Below, piece after piece: positions 52,627 to 61,274 of a stretch of DNA of 64,000 bases (position 1 is the first letter of the stretch; the number at the start of each line of letters is the position of its first letter). Both the position numbers and the translations under genes were made by a program. Origin of the DNA: Kitasatospora phosalacinea (GTDB lineage: Bacteria; Actinomycetota; Actinomycetes; Streptomycetales; Streptomycetaceae). The notes below the pieces were generated by a model. That model was not told the DNA's origin. It did no database searches and was given only the letters and a program-made list of their open reading frames with translations. The stretch covers positions 1-64,000 of the forward strand of contig NZ_BSSA01000010.1 in assembly GCF_030268885.1 (NCBI RefSeq), given 5' to 3'.

Positions 52627-53478
52627 TTGCAAGCCCGCACCGGAGCCCGCGTCGCGGCTCGCACCAGGGCTCTCGTCGGAGCCCTCACGAGGCTCGGCAC
52701 CGGAGGCGGGGTCAGGCCCCCGCTGCTGCGGGAGCTCCTGCTCGTCCTGGGGCTGTTCTCCGTCTACAAGCTCGGCCGCCGGATGGCCATCGGCCACACC
52801 GACGCCGCCTTCCACAACGCCGACCGGGTCTGGGACCTGGAGCGCACCGTCCACCTGCCGGGGGAGGGCGCCGTCCAGTCGCTGCTGCTGCACGACCACA
52901 CGGTGGTCCACGTGGCCAACGCCTACTACGCCACCGTCCACTTCCCCGCGACCGCGCTGTTCCTGGTCTGGCTCTACCTCCGCCGCCCCGCCCACTACCT
53001 GTGGGCGCGCCGGGTGCTGGCGGCCGTCACCTCGGTCGCGCTGGTGCTGCCGTTCACCTTCCCGCTGGCGCCGCCGCGGATGCTCGCCGAGACCGGGCTG
53101 CAGGACACCGGACGGCTCTACGGGCCCTCGGTCTACGGCCCGCCGGACGTCGACCGGATCTCCAACCAGTTCGCCGCGATGCCCTCGCTGCACTTCGGCT
53201 GGGCCCTGATGGTCGCCGTCGGCCTGATCGCGGCCACCCGCTCGCGCTGGCGCTGGCTGTGGCTGCTGCACCCGCTGGTCACCCTGACGGTGATAGTCGG
53301 CACGGCCAACCACTACTGGCTGGACTCGATCGTCGCCACGCTGATGTTCCTGGTCGCCTTCACCTTCATCCGCGCCCCGAACCACCGCCCGACGCCCCCG
53401 ACCCGTCCCGCGCCCCCGGGCCGCCCGGCGCCGACCCCGCCCCGGAGGCCCGGTCCGGAGGCGGCCCTGGCACCCTGA
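52627..53478 (+). CDS. PAP2-superfamily membrane phosphatase/inositol-phosphotransferase-like protein
   Basis: About 283 residues if started at TTG 52627, which directly follows GGGGGGAGGG; no ATG or GTG exists before the first membrane segment, so the start is uncertain. Segments: LLRELLLVLGLFSVYKLGRR, YYATVHFPATALFLVWLYL, then AAMPSLHFGWALMVAVGLIA (PAP2 motif C2 with SLH) and GTANHYWLDSIVATLMFLV (motif C3 with H-x3-D). This is the Aur1/Ipt1-like PAP2_3 group that transfers or removes phosphate on lipids. It is under likely control of the divergent TetR repressor. The C-terminus is proline-rich. Confidence 0.85.
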   Translation: MQARTGARVAARTRALVGALTRLGTGGGVRPPLLRELLLVLGLFSVYKLGRRMAIGHTDAAFHNADRVWDLERTVHLPGEGAVQSLLLHDHTVVHVANAYYATVHFPATALFLVWLYLRRPAHYLWARRVLAAVTSVALVLPFTFPLAPPRMLAETGLQDTGRLYGPSVYGPPDVDRISNQFAAMPSLHFGWALMVAVGLIAATRSRWRWLWLLHPLVTLTVIVGTANHYWLDSIVATLMFLVAFTFIRAPNHRPTPPTRPAPPGRPAPTPPRRPGPEAALAP

Positions 53479-53483
53479 TCGCC

Positions 53484-54002
53484 ATGACGACACCGGGAGC
53501 GGAGCCCACCACCTCCGCACAGCGCGGCCTCGCCACCCTCGGCGAGGCCGCGTGCCGCTACCGGGTGGACGGGATCCGCCCGGAGGAGCTGCCGATGATC
53601 GCCGCCGAGGCGCTCGCGGCCGGGCTGGACACCCCGGCCCTGTGCGAACTCGCCGGACTGCCGCGCAACGCGGCGAGCGGCGACGTCCACGATGCCTTCG
53701 CCCAGGCGCTCGCCGAGTGCGGCCTCCCGCTGCCCGACCCGGCCACGGCCCGCCGCCACGCCCTGCGCAGGCTGGCGGCCGGGCTCGTCGACGGGGCGGT
53801 CGACCTGGAGGAGCTGGCGGGGGAGGAGTGGCAGGAGGTGGAGACCGGCACCGCCGAGGAGCGGGCCTTCGTCGCCCTGATGCCCCAGTGCACCTGCTGC
53901 CTCGCCTACACGCTGGGGACCGACCTGCGGACCTGGACGGCCGACCTGCGGGCCGCCGCCCGCGCCCTGACCGCCGCCGTCCCGGCCACCCCCGGCTGCT
54001 GA
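53484..54002 (+). CDS. Conserved-looking hypothetical protein
   Basis: Soluble acidic protein of 172 residues from ATG 53484, only 5 bp after the PAP2-type gene, so probably in one transcript. Mostly helical: GLATLGEAACRYRVDGIRPE, LPMIAAEALAAGLDTPALCE, ATARRHALRRLAAGLVDGAV. A CTCC pair sits near residue 135 and a terminal Cys is present. No family is recognised and no catalytic motif is evident. Confidence 0.75.
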   Translation: MTTPGAEPTTSAQRGLATLGEAACRYRVDGIRPEELPMIAAEALAAGLDTPALCELAGLPRNAASGDVHDAFAQALAECGLPLPDPATARRHALRRLAAGLVDGAVDLEELAGEEWQEVETGTAEERAFVALMPQCTCCLAYTLGTDLRTWTADLRAAARALTAAVPATPGC

Positions 54003-54064
54003 CCCCGCCCCGGCCGGCGCCTCCGCCGTGCGCGAGCCGAGGGCGGTCCTCTCCCGGGAACGGA

Positions 54065-54104
54065 CGAGCGGTGCCGCCGTGGGACGCCACGGCGGCACCG
54101 CTCG
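54065..54104. terminator. 18-bp perfect hairpin between convergent genes
   Basis: CGAGCGGTGCCGCCGTGG (54065-54082) pairs exactly with 54087-54104 around a GACG loop. It lies between the converging stops at 54002 and 54132 and can terminate both. Confidence 0.8.
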
Positions 54105-54131
54105 GATCGGGTCGGCGTCGCCGCCGCGTGC

Positions 54132-54581
54132 TCAGGCCACCGCGGGCCGCGCCGCCTGCTCCTGCTGCCCCGGCTGACGGCGCAGCAGGCTGTCCAGCGC
54201 GAAGCTGCCCGGCCCGACGGCCGCGATCAGCAGGAACGCCCAGCAGAACATCGCGGCCGACTCGCCGCCGTTCTGGATCGGCCACAGCGCGTGCTCCTGG
54301 TGGACGCTGAAGTACGCGTACGCCATCGAGCCCGAGCACAGCAGCGCAGCGGGCCGGGTCGCGAGCCCGACCAGCACCAGCGCGCCGCCCACCAGCTGGA
54401 TCAGCGCGGCCCACCAGCCGGGCCACTCGCCGACCGACGGCGCCTTGCCGTGGGCACCGCCCAGGACGTCGAACAGGGTGGCCGCCCCGTGGCAGGCGAA
54501 CAGCAGCGACACCGCGATCCGGGTCAGGCCGAGCACGGCCGGTCTGGCCCGGTCGGCGAATCGCGAGAGGTCTTCGAGCAT
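54132..54581 (-). CDS. DoxX family membrane protein
   Basis: Protein of 149 residues from ATG 54581 with AGGAG 8 bases upstream. Four hydrophobic helices: VLGLTRIAVSLLFACHGAAT, WAALIQLVGGALVLVGLATR, ALLCSGSMAYAYFSVHQEHA and SAAMFCWAFLLIAAVGPGSF. The pattern R-I-x-x-x-LLFACHGAATLF matches DoxX/DoxD membrane subunits. In actinobacteria DoxX proteins can associate with redox enzymes; no partner is adjacent. Its upstream region contains two tandem copies of TCCTCTGAGAA (54714-54735). Confidence 0.9.
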   Translation of the reverse strand: MLEDLSRFADRARPAVLGLTRIAVSLLFACHGAATLFDVLGGAHGKAPSVGEWPGWWAALIQLVGGALVLVGLATRPAALLCSGSMAYAYFSVHQEHALWPIQNGGESAAMFCWAFLLIAAVGPGSFALDSLLRRQPGQQEQAARPAVA

Positions 54582-54853
54582 GATGGGGACTCCTGGTGTG
54601 GGGACGGGGTCTCGAGCAGGTGCGGGAGCTGTCTGCGCCAGGGTGGTGCATCGCCCGATTGAGCGAACTCCGACAATTCTGACGCAGCATCAGCGGGCGG
54701 GCCAAGCTCTTGATCCTCTGAGAATCCTCTGAGAATCGCCGCGCCCGTTTGAGAGCGCGCCGACCCCCGCCGCACCCCGGCCGCGCCCTTCCCGGCGGCC
54801 CGACGACGAAATCCGTCGAGCGCCGCCGCCGTCCCCCCGGCTACGGTGCGACG

Positions 54854-55462
54854 GTGACCAGCACCCAGCCGCCGACCCCCGCCCGGGCGGCGACCCCCGC
54901 CGACCTCGACGCCGTGGTCTCCACCCTCACCAGCGCCTTCTTCCACGACCCGCTCTGGGGCCCGGCCTTCCCCGACCCGTCCCGGCGGGCCGAACAGGCC
55001 GCCCCCATGTGGCGCCTGTACGCCGCCTCGGCCCTGCGCTACCCCTGGACCCTGGTCACCCCCGCGGCGGAGGCCGTCGCCGTGTGGATCCCCCCGGGCG
55101 GCACCGAACTCACCGCCCGGGAGGCCCGCGACCTCCCCGCCCTGCTCACCGCCGCCGCGGGCCCGGAGGCGGCCCGCGCGATCCTGGGCATCTACGAGCA
55201 GCTGGAAGCCGCCCATCCCGGCGTCCCCTGCTTCTACCTCACCCTCCTCGGCGTCCACGAGGACCACCGCGGCCGGGGCCTCGGCATGGGACTCCTCGCC
55301 CGCAGCCTGGCCCGGATCGACGCCCTCGGCGCCCCCGCCTACCTGGAGTCCTCCAACCCCGCCAACCTCGCCCGCTACCGCAGCGTCGGCTTCGTCCCCC
55401 GCCAGGACGTCACCACCGCCACCGGACACACCGTCACCACCATGTGGCGTCCGGCCCGCTGA
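54854..55462 (+). CDS. GNAT-family N-acetyltransferase
   Basis: Protein of 202 residues from GTG 54854. The acetyl-CoA site is visible in FYLTLLGVHEDHRGRGLGMG (motif A, RGRGLG), followed by YLESSNPANLARYRSVGFVP (motif B). The N-terminal part AATPADLDAVVSTLTSAFFH is typical of small-molecule acetyltransferases. The substrate is unknown. It stands alone between DoxX (divergent) and the PI-PLC-like gene. Confidence 0.9.
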   Translation: MTSTQPPTPARAATPADLDAVVSTLTSAFFHDPLWGPAFPDPSRRAEQAAPMWRLYAASALRYPWTLVTPAAEAVAVWIPPGGTELTAREARDLPALLTAAAGPEAARAILGIYEQLEAAHPGVPCFYLTLLGVHEDHRGRGLGMGLLARSLARIDALGAPAYLESSNPANLARYRSVGFVPRQDVTTATGHTVTTMWRPAR

Positions 55463-55625
55463 CCTCCCACCCCCGCGGGGTGCGTCCGCCGGGGGAGTCG
55501 ACCGTCGGATGACGCGTCGGCTTCCCCGGCGCTTTGTTGTCATGTCACCTGAAGGACCGTCGGGTGGGGCATCCTGCTCGCCGACCGGCCGTCAGCCCGG
55601 GCCGCCCGACCGTCCAGGGGACCGC

Positions 55626-56681
55626 ATGAACCTCCGCCGCACCGCCACCCTCACCACCGTGCTCCTCGCCGCCTTCCTGCTGCCCGGCCGGCTCGGCGCC
55701 GTCGCCGACGCCGCCACCGCGGGGGAGCAGCCGTTCGCCTCGACCACCGGGGTCGGCCTGCACAACACCTACGACCCGGCGGCCTTCGGGCACCTCGCCG
55801 AGGCGCTGGACACCGGCACCTCGATGATCGAGCTGGACGTGTGGACCGACACCGTCACCACGGAGTGGAAGGTCAGCCACTCCAACCCGCTCGGGAACGC
55901 CAACAACTGCGTCAGCGCCGACACCCCCGCCCAGCTGTACGCGGGCGGCACCAACAAGAACCTGGAGAACTGCCTCGACGACGTCCGGGTCTGGCTGGCG
56001 GCGCACCCCGGGGCCGGGCCGCTGACCGTCAAGCTGGAGCTGAAGGGCGGGTTCGCCGCGAACCGGGGGATGGGGCCGACCGAGCTCGACGCGCTGATCG
56101 CCGCCCACCTCGGCAGCGCCGCCCTCCGCCCGGCCGAGCTGCTGGCGAAGCCGGGCGGCGGCAGCTACGCCACCCTCGACGACGCGGCCCGGGCCGGGAA
56201 CTGGCCGAGCCGGGCGGCCCTGGCCGGGCGCGTGCTGGTGTACGCGATCCCCGGCACGGTCGAGGAGGGCAACCCCTTCGACACCCTGCACACCGACGTC
56301 GAGGAGGCCCGCCACCTGCGCGACCTGGCCGCCGCCGGGCGGATCGGCGAGGCCCGGGTCTTCCCCGCCGTGCACGGCGCCGCCGCGGGCGACCCGCGCA
56401 CCGGCTACGCCGAGACCACCGTCCGCCCCTGGTTCGTGGTCTTCGACGGCGACGCCGCCGCGTACCTGAACGGCATCGACACCTCCTGGTACGACCAGCG
56501 GCACTACCTGCTCTCGATGACCGACGCGCAGAACGTCGCCCCGGTGATCAGCGCCACCGACCCCACGGCCGACCAGGCCCGGGCCCGGACGGTCCAGCTC
56601 GCCGCCGCCCACGCCACCCTGGTCTCCTCCGACTGGCGCCACCTGCCCGAGGTGCAGTCCCTGGTCCTGCCGCGCGGCTGA
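55626..56681 (+). CDS. Secreted phosphatidylinositol-specific phospholipase C-like protein
   Basis: Protein of 351 residues from ATG 55626. The signal peptide TLTTVLLAAFLLPGRL ends near ADAA. The mature protein has the PI-PLC X-domain layout: GVGLHNTYDPAAFGHLAEAL (first catalytic His), SMIELDVWTD (Glu/Asp metal ligands), EWKVSHSNPLG (second His) and LTVKLELKGGF. The extra Asp/Glu suggests a Ca-dependent bacterial form of the type described in Streptomyces. It would act on inositol lipids or glycerophosphodiesters outside the cell. Confidence 0.85.
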   Translation: MNLRRTATLTTVLLAAFLLPGRLGAVADAATAGEQPFASTTGVGLHNTYDPAAFGHLAEALDTGTSMIELDVWTDTVTTEWKVSHSNPLGNANNCVSADTPAQLYAGGTNKNLENCLDDVRVWLAAHPGAGPLTVKLELKGGFAANRGMGPTELDALIAAHLGSAALRPAELLAKPGGGSYATLDDAARAGNWPSRAALAGRVLVYAIPGTVEEGNPFDTLHTDVEEARHLRDLAAAGRIGEARVFPAVHGAAAGDPRTGYAETTVRPWFVVFDGDAAAYLNGIDTSWYDQRHYLLSMTDAQNVAPVISATDPTADQARARTVQLAAAHATLVSSDWRHLPEVQSLVLPRG

Positions 56682-56737
56682 CCCCGCCACGGGCGCCCGC
56701 GGGTCAGCCGGGCCCGTGGGTCAGCCGGGCGCCCGGG

Positions 56738-57766
56738 TCAGCCGAGCGCCCGGGTCTCCGCCAGGACGCGCAGCAGGGCGGCGGGGTCGGCGCCGTCCGG
56801 GCCGGACAGGCAGAGGCGGTCGGCCAACGCGCCGTAGCGGCGGTGCAGTTCGCGGGCGGCCTCGGCGGGCGGGCCGGTGACGGCGAAGGCGGACAGGACC
56901 GTGTCGTCCAGGGCCTCGCCCATCTCCTGCCAGCGGCCGCGGGTGGAGAGCCGGTACAACTCCTCCTGCAGGTCGCCCCAGCCGTGGGTCTCCAGGACCG
57001 GACGGTAGGCGGGCGTGGAGGCGTAGAAGGCGGTCCGCTCCCGGACCAGGCGCAGGTTGGCCCGGTACTCCTCCTCGTCCCGCCCGGTGGCCACCAGCAC
57101 GTGGGCGACCACCTCGAACGGGCGGGCCGTCCACGGCTCCCGGGCGGCCTCCGCCCGGGCCCGGGCCGCCCGGACTCCGGGCAGCACCTGCTCGGCGAGG
57201 TGCCGCGGCGTGCAGAACGGGTGGGCCAGGAACCCGTCGGCAACCGCCCCCGCCGCGGCCGTCATCAGCGGCCCGACCCCGGCCAGCAGCAGCGGCGGCG
57301 GGCCGTACGGCAGCGGGTCGGGCGCGAACACCGGCGTCATCAGGGTGTGCCGGTAGAACTCGCCGCGGAACGCCAGCCGTTCGCCGCTCTGCCAGCTGTG
57401 CCAGATCGCCCGCACCGCCGCCACGTACTCCCGCATCCGCGCGGCCGGCCGGTCCCACGGCATGCCGAAGCGGCGCACCACGTGCGGCTCGACCTGGGTG
57501 CCGAGCCCGATCGCGGCCCGCCCGCCGGAACTCTCGTGCAACCCCCAGCCCTGGTACGCCAGCACCATCGGCGTCCGGGCGAACGCCACCGCCACGCCCG
57601 TGGCGAGCTCGATCCGGGAGGTCCGGTCGGCGGCCCGCGCCAGTTGCAGGAACGGGTCGTGCGAGGTCTCCGCCAGGCTGATCCGGTCGGCCCCGGACTC
57701 CTCGGCCAGCCGGGCCAGTTCGGGCGAGGCGGCGGGCAGGGCGGAGGCGGAGAGGTCGAGGCGCAT
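56738..57766 (-). CDS. LLM-class (likely F420-dependent) oxidoreductase
   Basis: Protein of 342 residues from ATG 57766 with AGGAGG upstream. Luciferase-like monooxygenase barrel: RLDLSASALPAASPELARLA, IELATGVAVAFARTPMVLAY, GRAAIGLGTQVEPHVVRRFG, PLLLAGVGPLMTAAAGAVAD. The Q-V-x-x-H-V-x-x-R-F-G motif and the TIM-barrel start are typical of actinobacterial F420-dependent members with unknown substrates. Its 3' flank (56699-56745) has three copies of a GGGTCAGCC repeat that can form hairpins with the end of the convergent PI-PLC gene. Confidence 0.9.
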   Translation of the reverse strand: MRLDLSASALPAASPELARLAEESGADRISLAETSHDPFLQLARAADRTSRIELATGVAVAFARTPMVLAYQGWGLHESSGGRAAIGLGTQVEPHVVRRFGMPWDRPAARMREYVAAVRAIWHSWQSGERLAFRGEFYRHTLMTPVFAPDPLPYGPPPLLLAGVGPLMTAAAGAVADGFLAHPFCTPRHLAEQVLPGVRAARARAEAAREPWTARPFEVVAHVLVATGRDEEEYRANLRLVRERTAFYASTPAYRPVLETHGWGDLQEELYRLSTRGRWQEMGEALDDTVLSAFAVTGPPAEAARELHRRYGALADRLCLSGPDGADPAALLRVLAETRALG

Positions 57767-57825
57767 CGCGGGTCCTCCTCGGGCGGCAGCGGTGACCGCC
57801 CGATGCTATGCGCCCGCGGGGCCCG

Positions 57826-57882
57826 GAGCCGTCCGCGGGGTCCGGGGCCGTCCGCGGGGTCCGGGGCCGCCGCGGACGGCTC
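57826..57882. repeat. 18-bp tandem repeat with a 13-bp hairpin
   Basis: The unit GTCCGGGGCCGTCCGCGG is repeated and ends in an exact complement: 57826-57838 pairs with 57870-57882. It lies 60 bp upstream of the LLM gene start, in a 345-bp gap (57767-58111). That gap also contains the terminator at 58032-58083 and no gene. Confidence 0.65.
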
Positions 57883-58031
57883 GGGCGGTGCGCCGCCGCC
57901 CGCCCGTCCGCAGCCGCGTCACGGTCACCCGGTCGGCGGGGCGCCCGGTCGGGCAGTCCGGGAGGGGCCGTCCCGGGCAAGGCCGCCGACGCAGCCGCCC
58001 GACCGGGCCTCGCGGTGCCGTTCCGAGCCGG

Positions 58032-58083
58032 CCCGGCCGCTCCGGCCCGGCCGCTCCGGTCGGCCCGCCCCGGAGCGGCCGGG
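58032..58083 (-). terminator. Hairpin with duplicated arm after the UPF0303 gene
   Basis: CCCGGCCGCTCCGG occurs twice in tandem (58032-58045 and 58046-58059). Either copy can pair exactly with 58070-58083. The element lies 29 bp beyond the UPF0303 stop on the minus strand, as a terminator would. Confidence 0.65.
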
Positions 58084-58111
58084 CACCCGACTGCCGTGCC
58101 GCGGACCGGTC

Positions 58112-58564
58112 CTACTGCTGCGCCAGGTACCGGGCCAGGCACTCGGTGACCAGCAGGTGGTCCTCCAGTTGCGGCAGGCCGGAGACGGTGACCGTCCCCA
58201 CCATGCCGGTGCCCCGCACCAGCAGCGGGAAGGAGCCGCCGTGCGCGGCGTACCGCGCGGGGTCGAGGTCGAAGGTGCGGCCCTTGGCCCGGTGGCGTTC
58301 GCCCACCAGGTAGGAGGCCTCGCCGAAGCGGCGGACCACGGCCGCCTTGCGGGCGATCCAGTCGTCGTTGTCGGCGCTGGTGCCCGGCAGGGCGGCGTGG
58401 AAGGCGAGCTGCTCGCCGTGGCGGATGTCGACCGCGACCGGGAGGCTCCGCTCCAGGGCGGTGGCGACGATCAGCGAGCCGAGCCGCCAGGTCTCCGCCA
58501 GACCGGCCGCGGGGAGCTGCAACTCCCGGTGCTGGCGCTCCAGTTCGGGGATGTCCAGGCTCAC
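58112..58564 (-). CDS. UPF0303/GlcG-HbpS-type heme-degrading-domain family protein
   Basis: Protein of 150 residues from GTG 58564, overlapping the oxidoreductase stop by 4 bp (GTGA). UPF0303 features: LGSLIVATALERSLPVAVDI, DDWIARKAAVVRRFGEASYL, FDLDPARYAAHGGSFPLLV and VGTVTVSGLPQLEDHLLVTE. The fold is PAS/profilin-like. Related HbpS/GlcG proteins bind haem or small acids, but UPF0303 itself has no proven activity. Being coupled to a sugar-dehydrogenase-like gene, it may help handle the same substrate. Confidence 0.88.
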   Translation of the reverse strand: MSLDIPELERQHRELQLPAAGLAETWRLGSLIVATALERSLPVAVDIRHGEQLAFHAALPGTSADNDDWIARKAAVVRRFGEASYLVGERHRAKGRTFDLDPARYAAHGGSFPLLVRGTGMVGTVTVSGLPQLEDHLLVTECLARYLAQQ

Positions 58565-59622
58565 GGCGCCACCACCTCGCCGGTGCGGGAGGAGCGCTGC
58601 GCCGCCTCCAGCACGCGCAGCACCGCCACGGCGTCGCCCGCGTCGACCGGGACGGGCCCGTGGCCGCGCAGCGCCTCGGCCACGCTCGCGTAGTAGTCCT
58701 GGTAGCCGCCGGGCAGGGTGGCCACCGTCTCGACGGCGTCCCCGGCCCGCAGCGAGCCCCAGCGTTCGCGCGGGGAGACGCCCCAGTCCCGGTCCGCGGG
58801 GGTGCGGCCGGCGCGCAGCGCGTCCTCCTGGCCGTCCAGGCCGTGGACGACGTACGCGCCCTGCGAACCCAGGACGCGGAAGCGCGGGCCGAGGTCGCCC
58901 GCGGTCGCGCTCATCCACAGGTGCGAGCGGGTGCCGTCGGCGTGGGTGAGGGCGACGAAGCTGTCGTCGTCGGTGGCGGCGCCGGTGCGGCGCGCGTCCA
59001 GCTCGGCGTAGACCCGCTCGGCCGGGCCGAACAGGAGCAGTGCCTGGTCGACCAGGTGTGCGCCGAGGTCGTAGAGCAGGCCGCCGGCCGCGGCGGGGTC
59101 GCCCGACTCCCGCCAGGCACCGGTGAGTTCGGGCCGCCAGCGCTCGAAGCGGGACTCGAACCGGTTGACCCGGCCGAGCCGGCCCGCGTCGAGCAACTGC
59201 CGGACGGTGCGGAAGTCGCCGTCCCAGCGCCGGTTCTGGAAGACGCTGAGCAGCAGCCCCCGCTCCCGGGCCAGCGCGACCAGTCGCTCGCCCTCGGCGG
59301 CGGTGGCGGCGAGCGGCTTGTCGACCACGACCGGCAGCCCGGCCTCCAGTGCGGCGGTGGCCAGCGGGACGTGGGTGCGGTTGGGGGAGGCGACCACCAG
59401 CAGGTCCAGGCCCAGTTCGGGCGCGGCGGCCAGCAGCGCCTCGGCGTCCGCGAACAGGGCGGCCCGCGGGTGCTCGCGCTGCGCCCGGGCGCGGCGCTCC
59501 GGGTCGGCGGTCACCACCGCGGCGAGGTGCAGGCCCGGGGTGGTGCTGATCAGGGGCGCGTGGAAGACGGCACCGGCGAGGCCGTAGCCGACGAGTCCCA
59601 CGTTGAGCGGCGAGGAGTCCAT
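58561..59622 (-). CDS. Gfo/Idh/MocA-family NAD(P)-dependent oxidoreductase
   Basis: Protein of 353 residues from ATG 59622. NVGLVGYGLAGAVFHAPLIS is the Rossmann dinucleotide site. LPVVVDKPLAATAAEGERLV carries the conserved K-P of the family, and GGLLYDLGAHLVDQALLLFG includes the catalytic D-x-x-x-H. Members oxidise inositols, sugars or sugar acids. It is divergent from a ROK regulator across 53 bp and followed by the coupled UPF0303 gene, so the pair is likely a ROK-controlled sugar-alcohol module. No ribosome binding site is seen, so a leaderless mRNA is possible. Confidence 0.92.
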   Translation of the reverse strand: MDSSPLNVGLVGYGLAGAVFHAPLISTTPGLHLAAVVTADPERRARAQREHPRAALFADAEALLAAAPELGLDLLVVASPNRTHVPLATAALEAGLPVVVDKPLAATAAEGERLVALARERGLLLSVFQNRRWDGDFRTVRQLLDAGRLGRVNRFESRFERWRPELTGAWRESGDPAAAGGLLYDLGAHLVDQALLLFGPAERVYAELDARRTGAATDDDSFVALTHADGTRSHLWMSATAGDLGPRFRVLGSQGAYVVHGLDGQEDALRAGRTPADRDWGVSPRERWGSLRAGDAVETVATLPGGYQDYYASVAEALRGHGPVPVDAGDAVAVLRVLEAAQRSSRTGEVVAP

Positions 59623-59630
59623 GCACCAAG

Positions 59631-59651
59631 TTAAACAACAGTGTGGACTAA
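59631..59651. promoter_or_regulatory. Imperfect palindrome between the ROK and Gfo/Idh genes
   Basis: TTAAACAACAGTGTGGACTAA is an imperfect dyad (about 14 of 21 positions symmetrical) in the 53-bp AT-rich gap between divergent starts. It resembles the TTA...TAA operators bound by ROK-family repressors. Confidence 0.5.
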
Positions 59652-59675
59652 CCGGCAAGCTCCCATAATCGACGG

Positions 59676-60812
59676 GTGACCACCGACCCCGACCGGGCCC
59701 CCTCACCCGGCGCCCCCGCCCCGGCCGTCCCGCCCGGCGGCCCCGACCGGGCCCCCTCGCCCGGGGCCCTCAACCTCGCGCTGCTCCGCGACCGCAACGA
59801 CGCCGCCGTGCTGCGCGCCGTCCGCGCCGCCCGGGACGGCACCAGCCGGGTCGAACTGGCCGTCCGCACCGGCCTCACCGCCCAGGCCATCAGCAAGATC
59901 ACCGCCCGCCTGCTCGCCGACGGCCTGCTTACCGAGGCGGGCCGCACCCACGTCGCGGGCCGCAGCGGCAAGCCCCGCACCCTGCTCCGGCTCGTCCCGG
60001 ACGCCCGCTCCGCCCTCGGCGCCGAGATCGGCCGCCGCGAACTCCACCTGCTCCGCACCGACCTCACCGGCGCCGTCGTCGCCCGGGCCGACACGCCGAT
60101 CGACCCGGACGGCGCGCCCGGCCTGGTCCTGGACCGGCTGGCCGCCATGGTCCGCGAACTCACCGCGGACGCCGGGGGGAGCCGCGTCCTCGGCCTCGGC
60201 CTGGCCTGCCCCGGCCCGCTCGACACCCGCGACGGCGTCCTGCACCAGGTCACCGGCATGCCCCGCTGGCACGGCCTCCACCTGCGCGAAGCCGTCCAGG
60301 ACCGCACCGGGCTCCCGGTCCTGGTCGAGAAGAACACCACCGCGGGCGTCCTCAGCCGCCCCGGCCCCGACCACCGCGCCTTCGTCTACCTCGGCGACGG
60401 CGTCGGCGCCGGACTCGTCCTCGGCGGACAGGTCCAGCGCGGCGCCCGCACCAACGCGGGCGAGTTCGGCCACCAGTGCCTCGACCCGGACGGCCCGCCC
60501 TGCGCCTGCGGCGCCCGCGGCTGCCTCGAAGCCCTCTGCCTCGCCGCCCTGCGCGCCGGTCGCACCGACCGGGCCGCCGCCGTCCTCGCCCTCGGCGTCG
60601 CCAACCTGGTCCGCCTCCTCGACGTCGAGGAGGTCACCCTCGGCGGCGCCACCCTGCTCGGCGACCCCGAACCCTACGAGGCCGCCATCCGCACCGCCCT
60701 CGCCGCCCGCCTCCCCGACCCGCACTGGCAGCACGTCACCCTCACCCGCGCCACCGCCCTCGCCGTGCCCCAGGGCGCGGCCGCCCTCGCCCTGGCCCGC
60801 CTCTTCGGCTGA
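59676..60812 (+). CDS. ROK-family transcriptional regulator/sugar kinase-like protein
   Basis: Protein of 378 residues from GTG 59676. The N-terminal winged HTH is RNDAAVLRAVRAARDGTSRV, ELAVRTGLTAQAISKITARL. It is followed by the ROK ASKHA domain: RVLGLGLACPGPLDTRDGVL, VLVEKNTTAGVLSRPGPDHR, GAGLVLGGQVQRGARTNAGE, and the zinc motif CxCGxxGC present as CACGARGCLEALC. The N-terminal 20 residues are a proline/alanine-rich duplication (PDRAPSPGA twice). It most likely represses the divergent Gfo/Idh-UPF0303 operon until its sugar binds. Confidence 0.92.
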   Translation: MTTDPDRAPSPGAPAPAVPPGGPDRAPSPGALNLALLRDRNDAAVLRAVRAARDGTSRVELAVRTGLTAQAISKITARLLADGLLTEAGRTHVAGRSGKPRTLLRLVPDARSALGAEIGRRELHLLRTDLTGAVVARADTPIDPDGAPGLVLDRLAAMVRELTADAGGSRVLGLGLACPGPLDTRDGVLHQVTGMPRWHGLHLREAVQDRTGLPVLVEKNTTAGVLSRPGPDHRAFVYLGDGVGAGLVLGGQVQRGARTNAGEFGHQCLDPDGPPCACGARGCLEALCLAALRAGRTDRAAAVLALGVANLVRLLDVEEVTLGGATLLGDPEPYEAAIRTALAARLPDPHWQHVTLTRATALAVPQGAAALALARLFG

Positions 60813-61274
60813 CCCGTCCCTTCGGTGGGCCGCCCGGCCGTCCCGCCGGCCCCGGCACCGCGCCGCGCCGCCCCCTGTGGTCGGCTGCCCGCACCGGAGG
60901 CGGGGCGCACGGCAGGGCTGCCCGTGCGACCGTCGAACGCCCTTGCCGCACAGGTGAGTTCGGCTCTCCGCCTCGGTCGCCCGCGTTGCCGCAGGCCGGC
61001 CCGGTGCCCGGTCGGCGCGGCCCGGCCCCACGGCTACGTCGGGATGCGGAGCGCGCGCCCGGACCCGGCACGCGCGGGCGTACACGCAAACTTCACAAAC
61101 GGTGGCGGTGATTCCGTGCGCCCCTGGTGGGCGGCGCGGCACCGAATCGACGATGGCTCGCAGTCCTGACGGGCCGTCACCGAACGGTGCGCCACGGACC
61201 GGACCGGGGACCACCCGGCCTCCCCGTGCCCGACCCGCCGACCGGTGGGCCGGGCACCCTGCGGAAGGACGTCC
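60813..61274. other. Intergenic region carrying the metalloprotease promoter
   Basis: 462 bp between the ROK gene and the secreted metalloprotease gene. Short frames on both strands show no coherent protein. A moderately AT-richer patch near 61080-61110 (ACACGCAAACTTCACAAACGG) could hold the promoter. I see nothing else. Confidence 0.45.

Noticed and set aside
44574..52700. An antisense frame open for about 2,700 codons across several genes
   Set aside because: It is produced by the extreme third-position GC of the plus-strand genes. Its translation is low-complexity Gly/Arg/Pro and the genes opposite have clear families.
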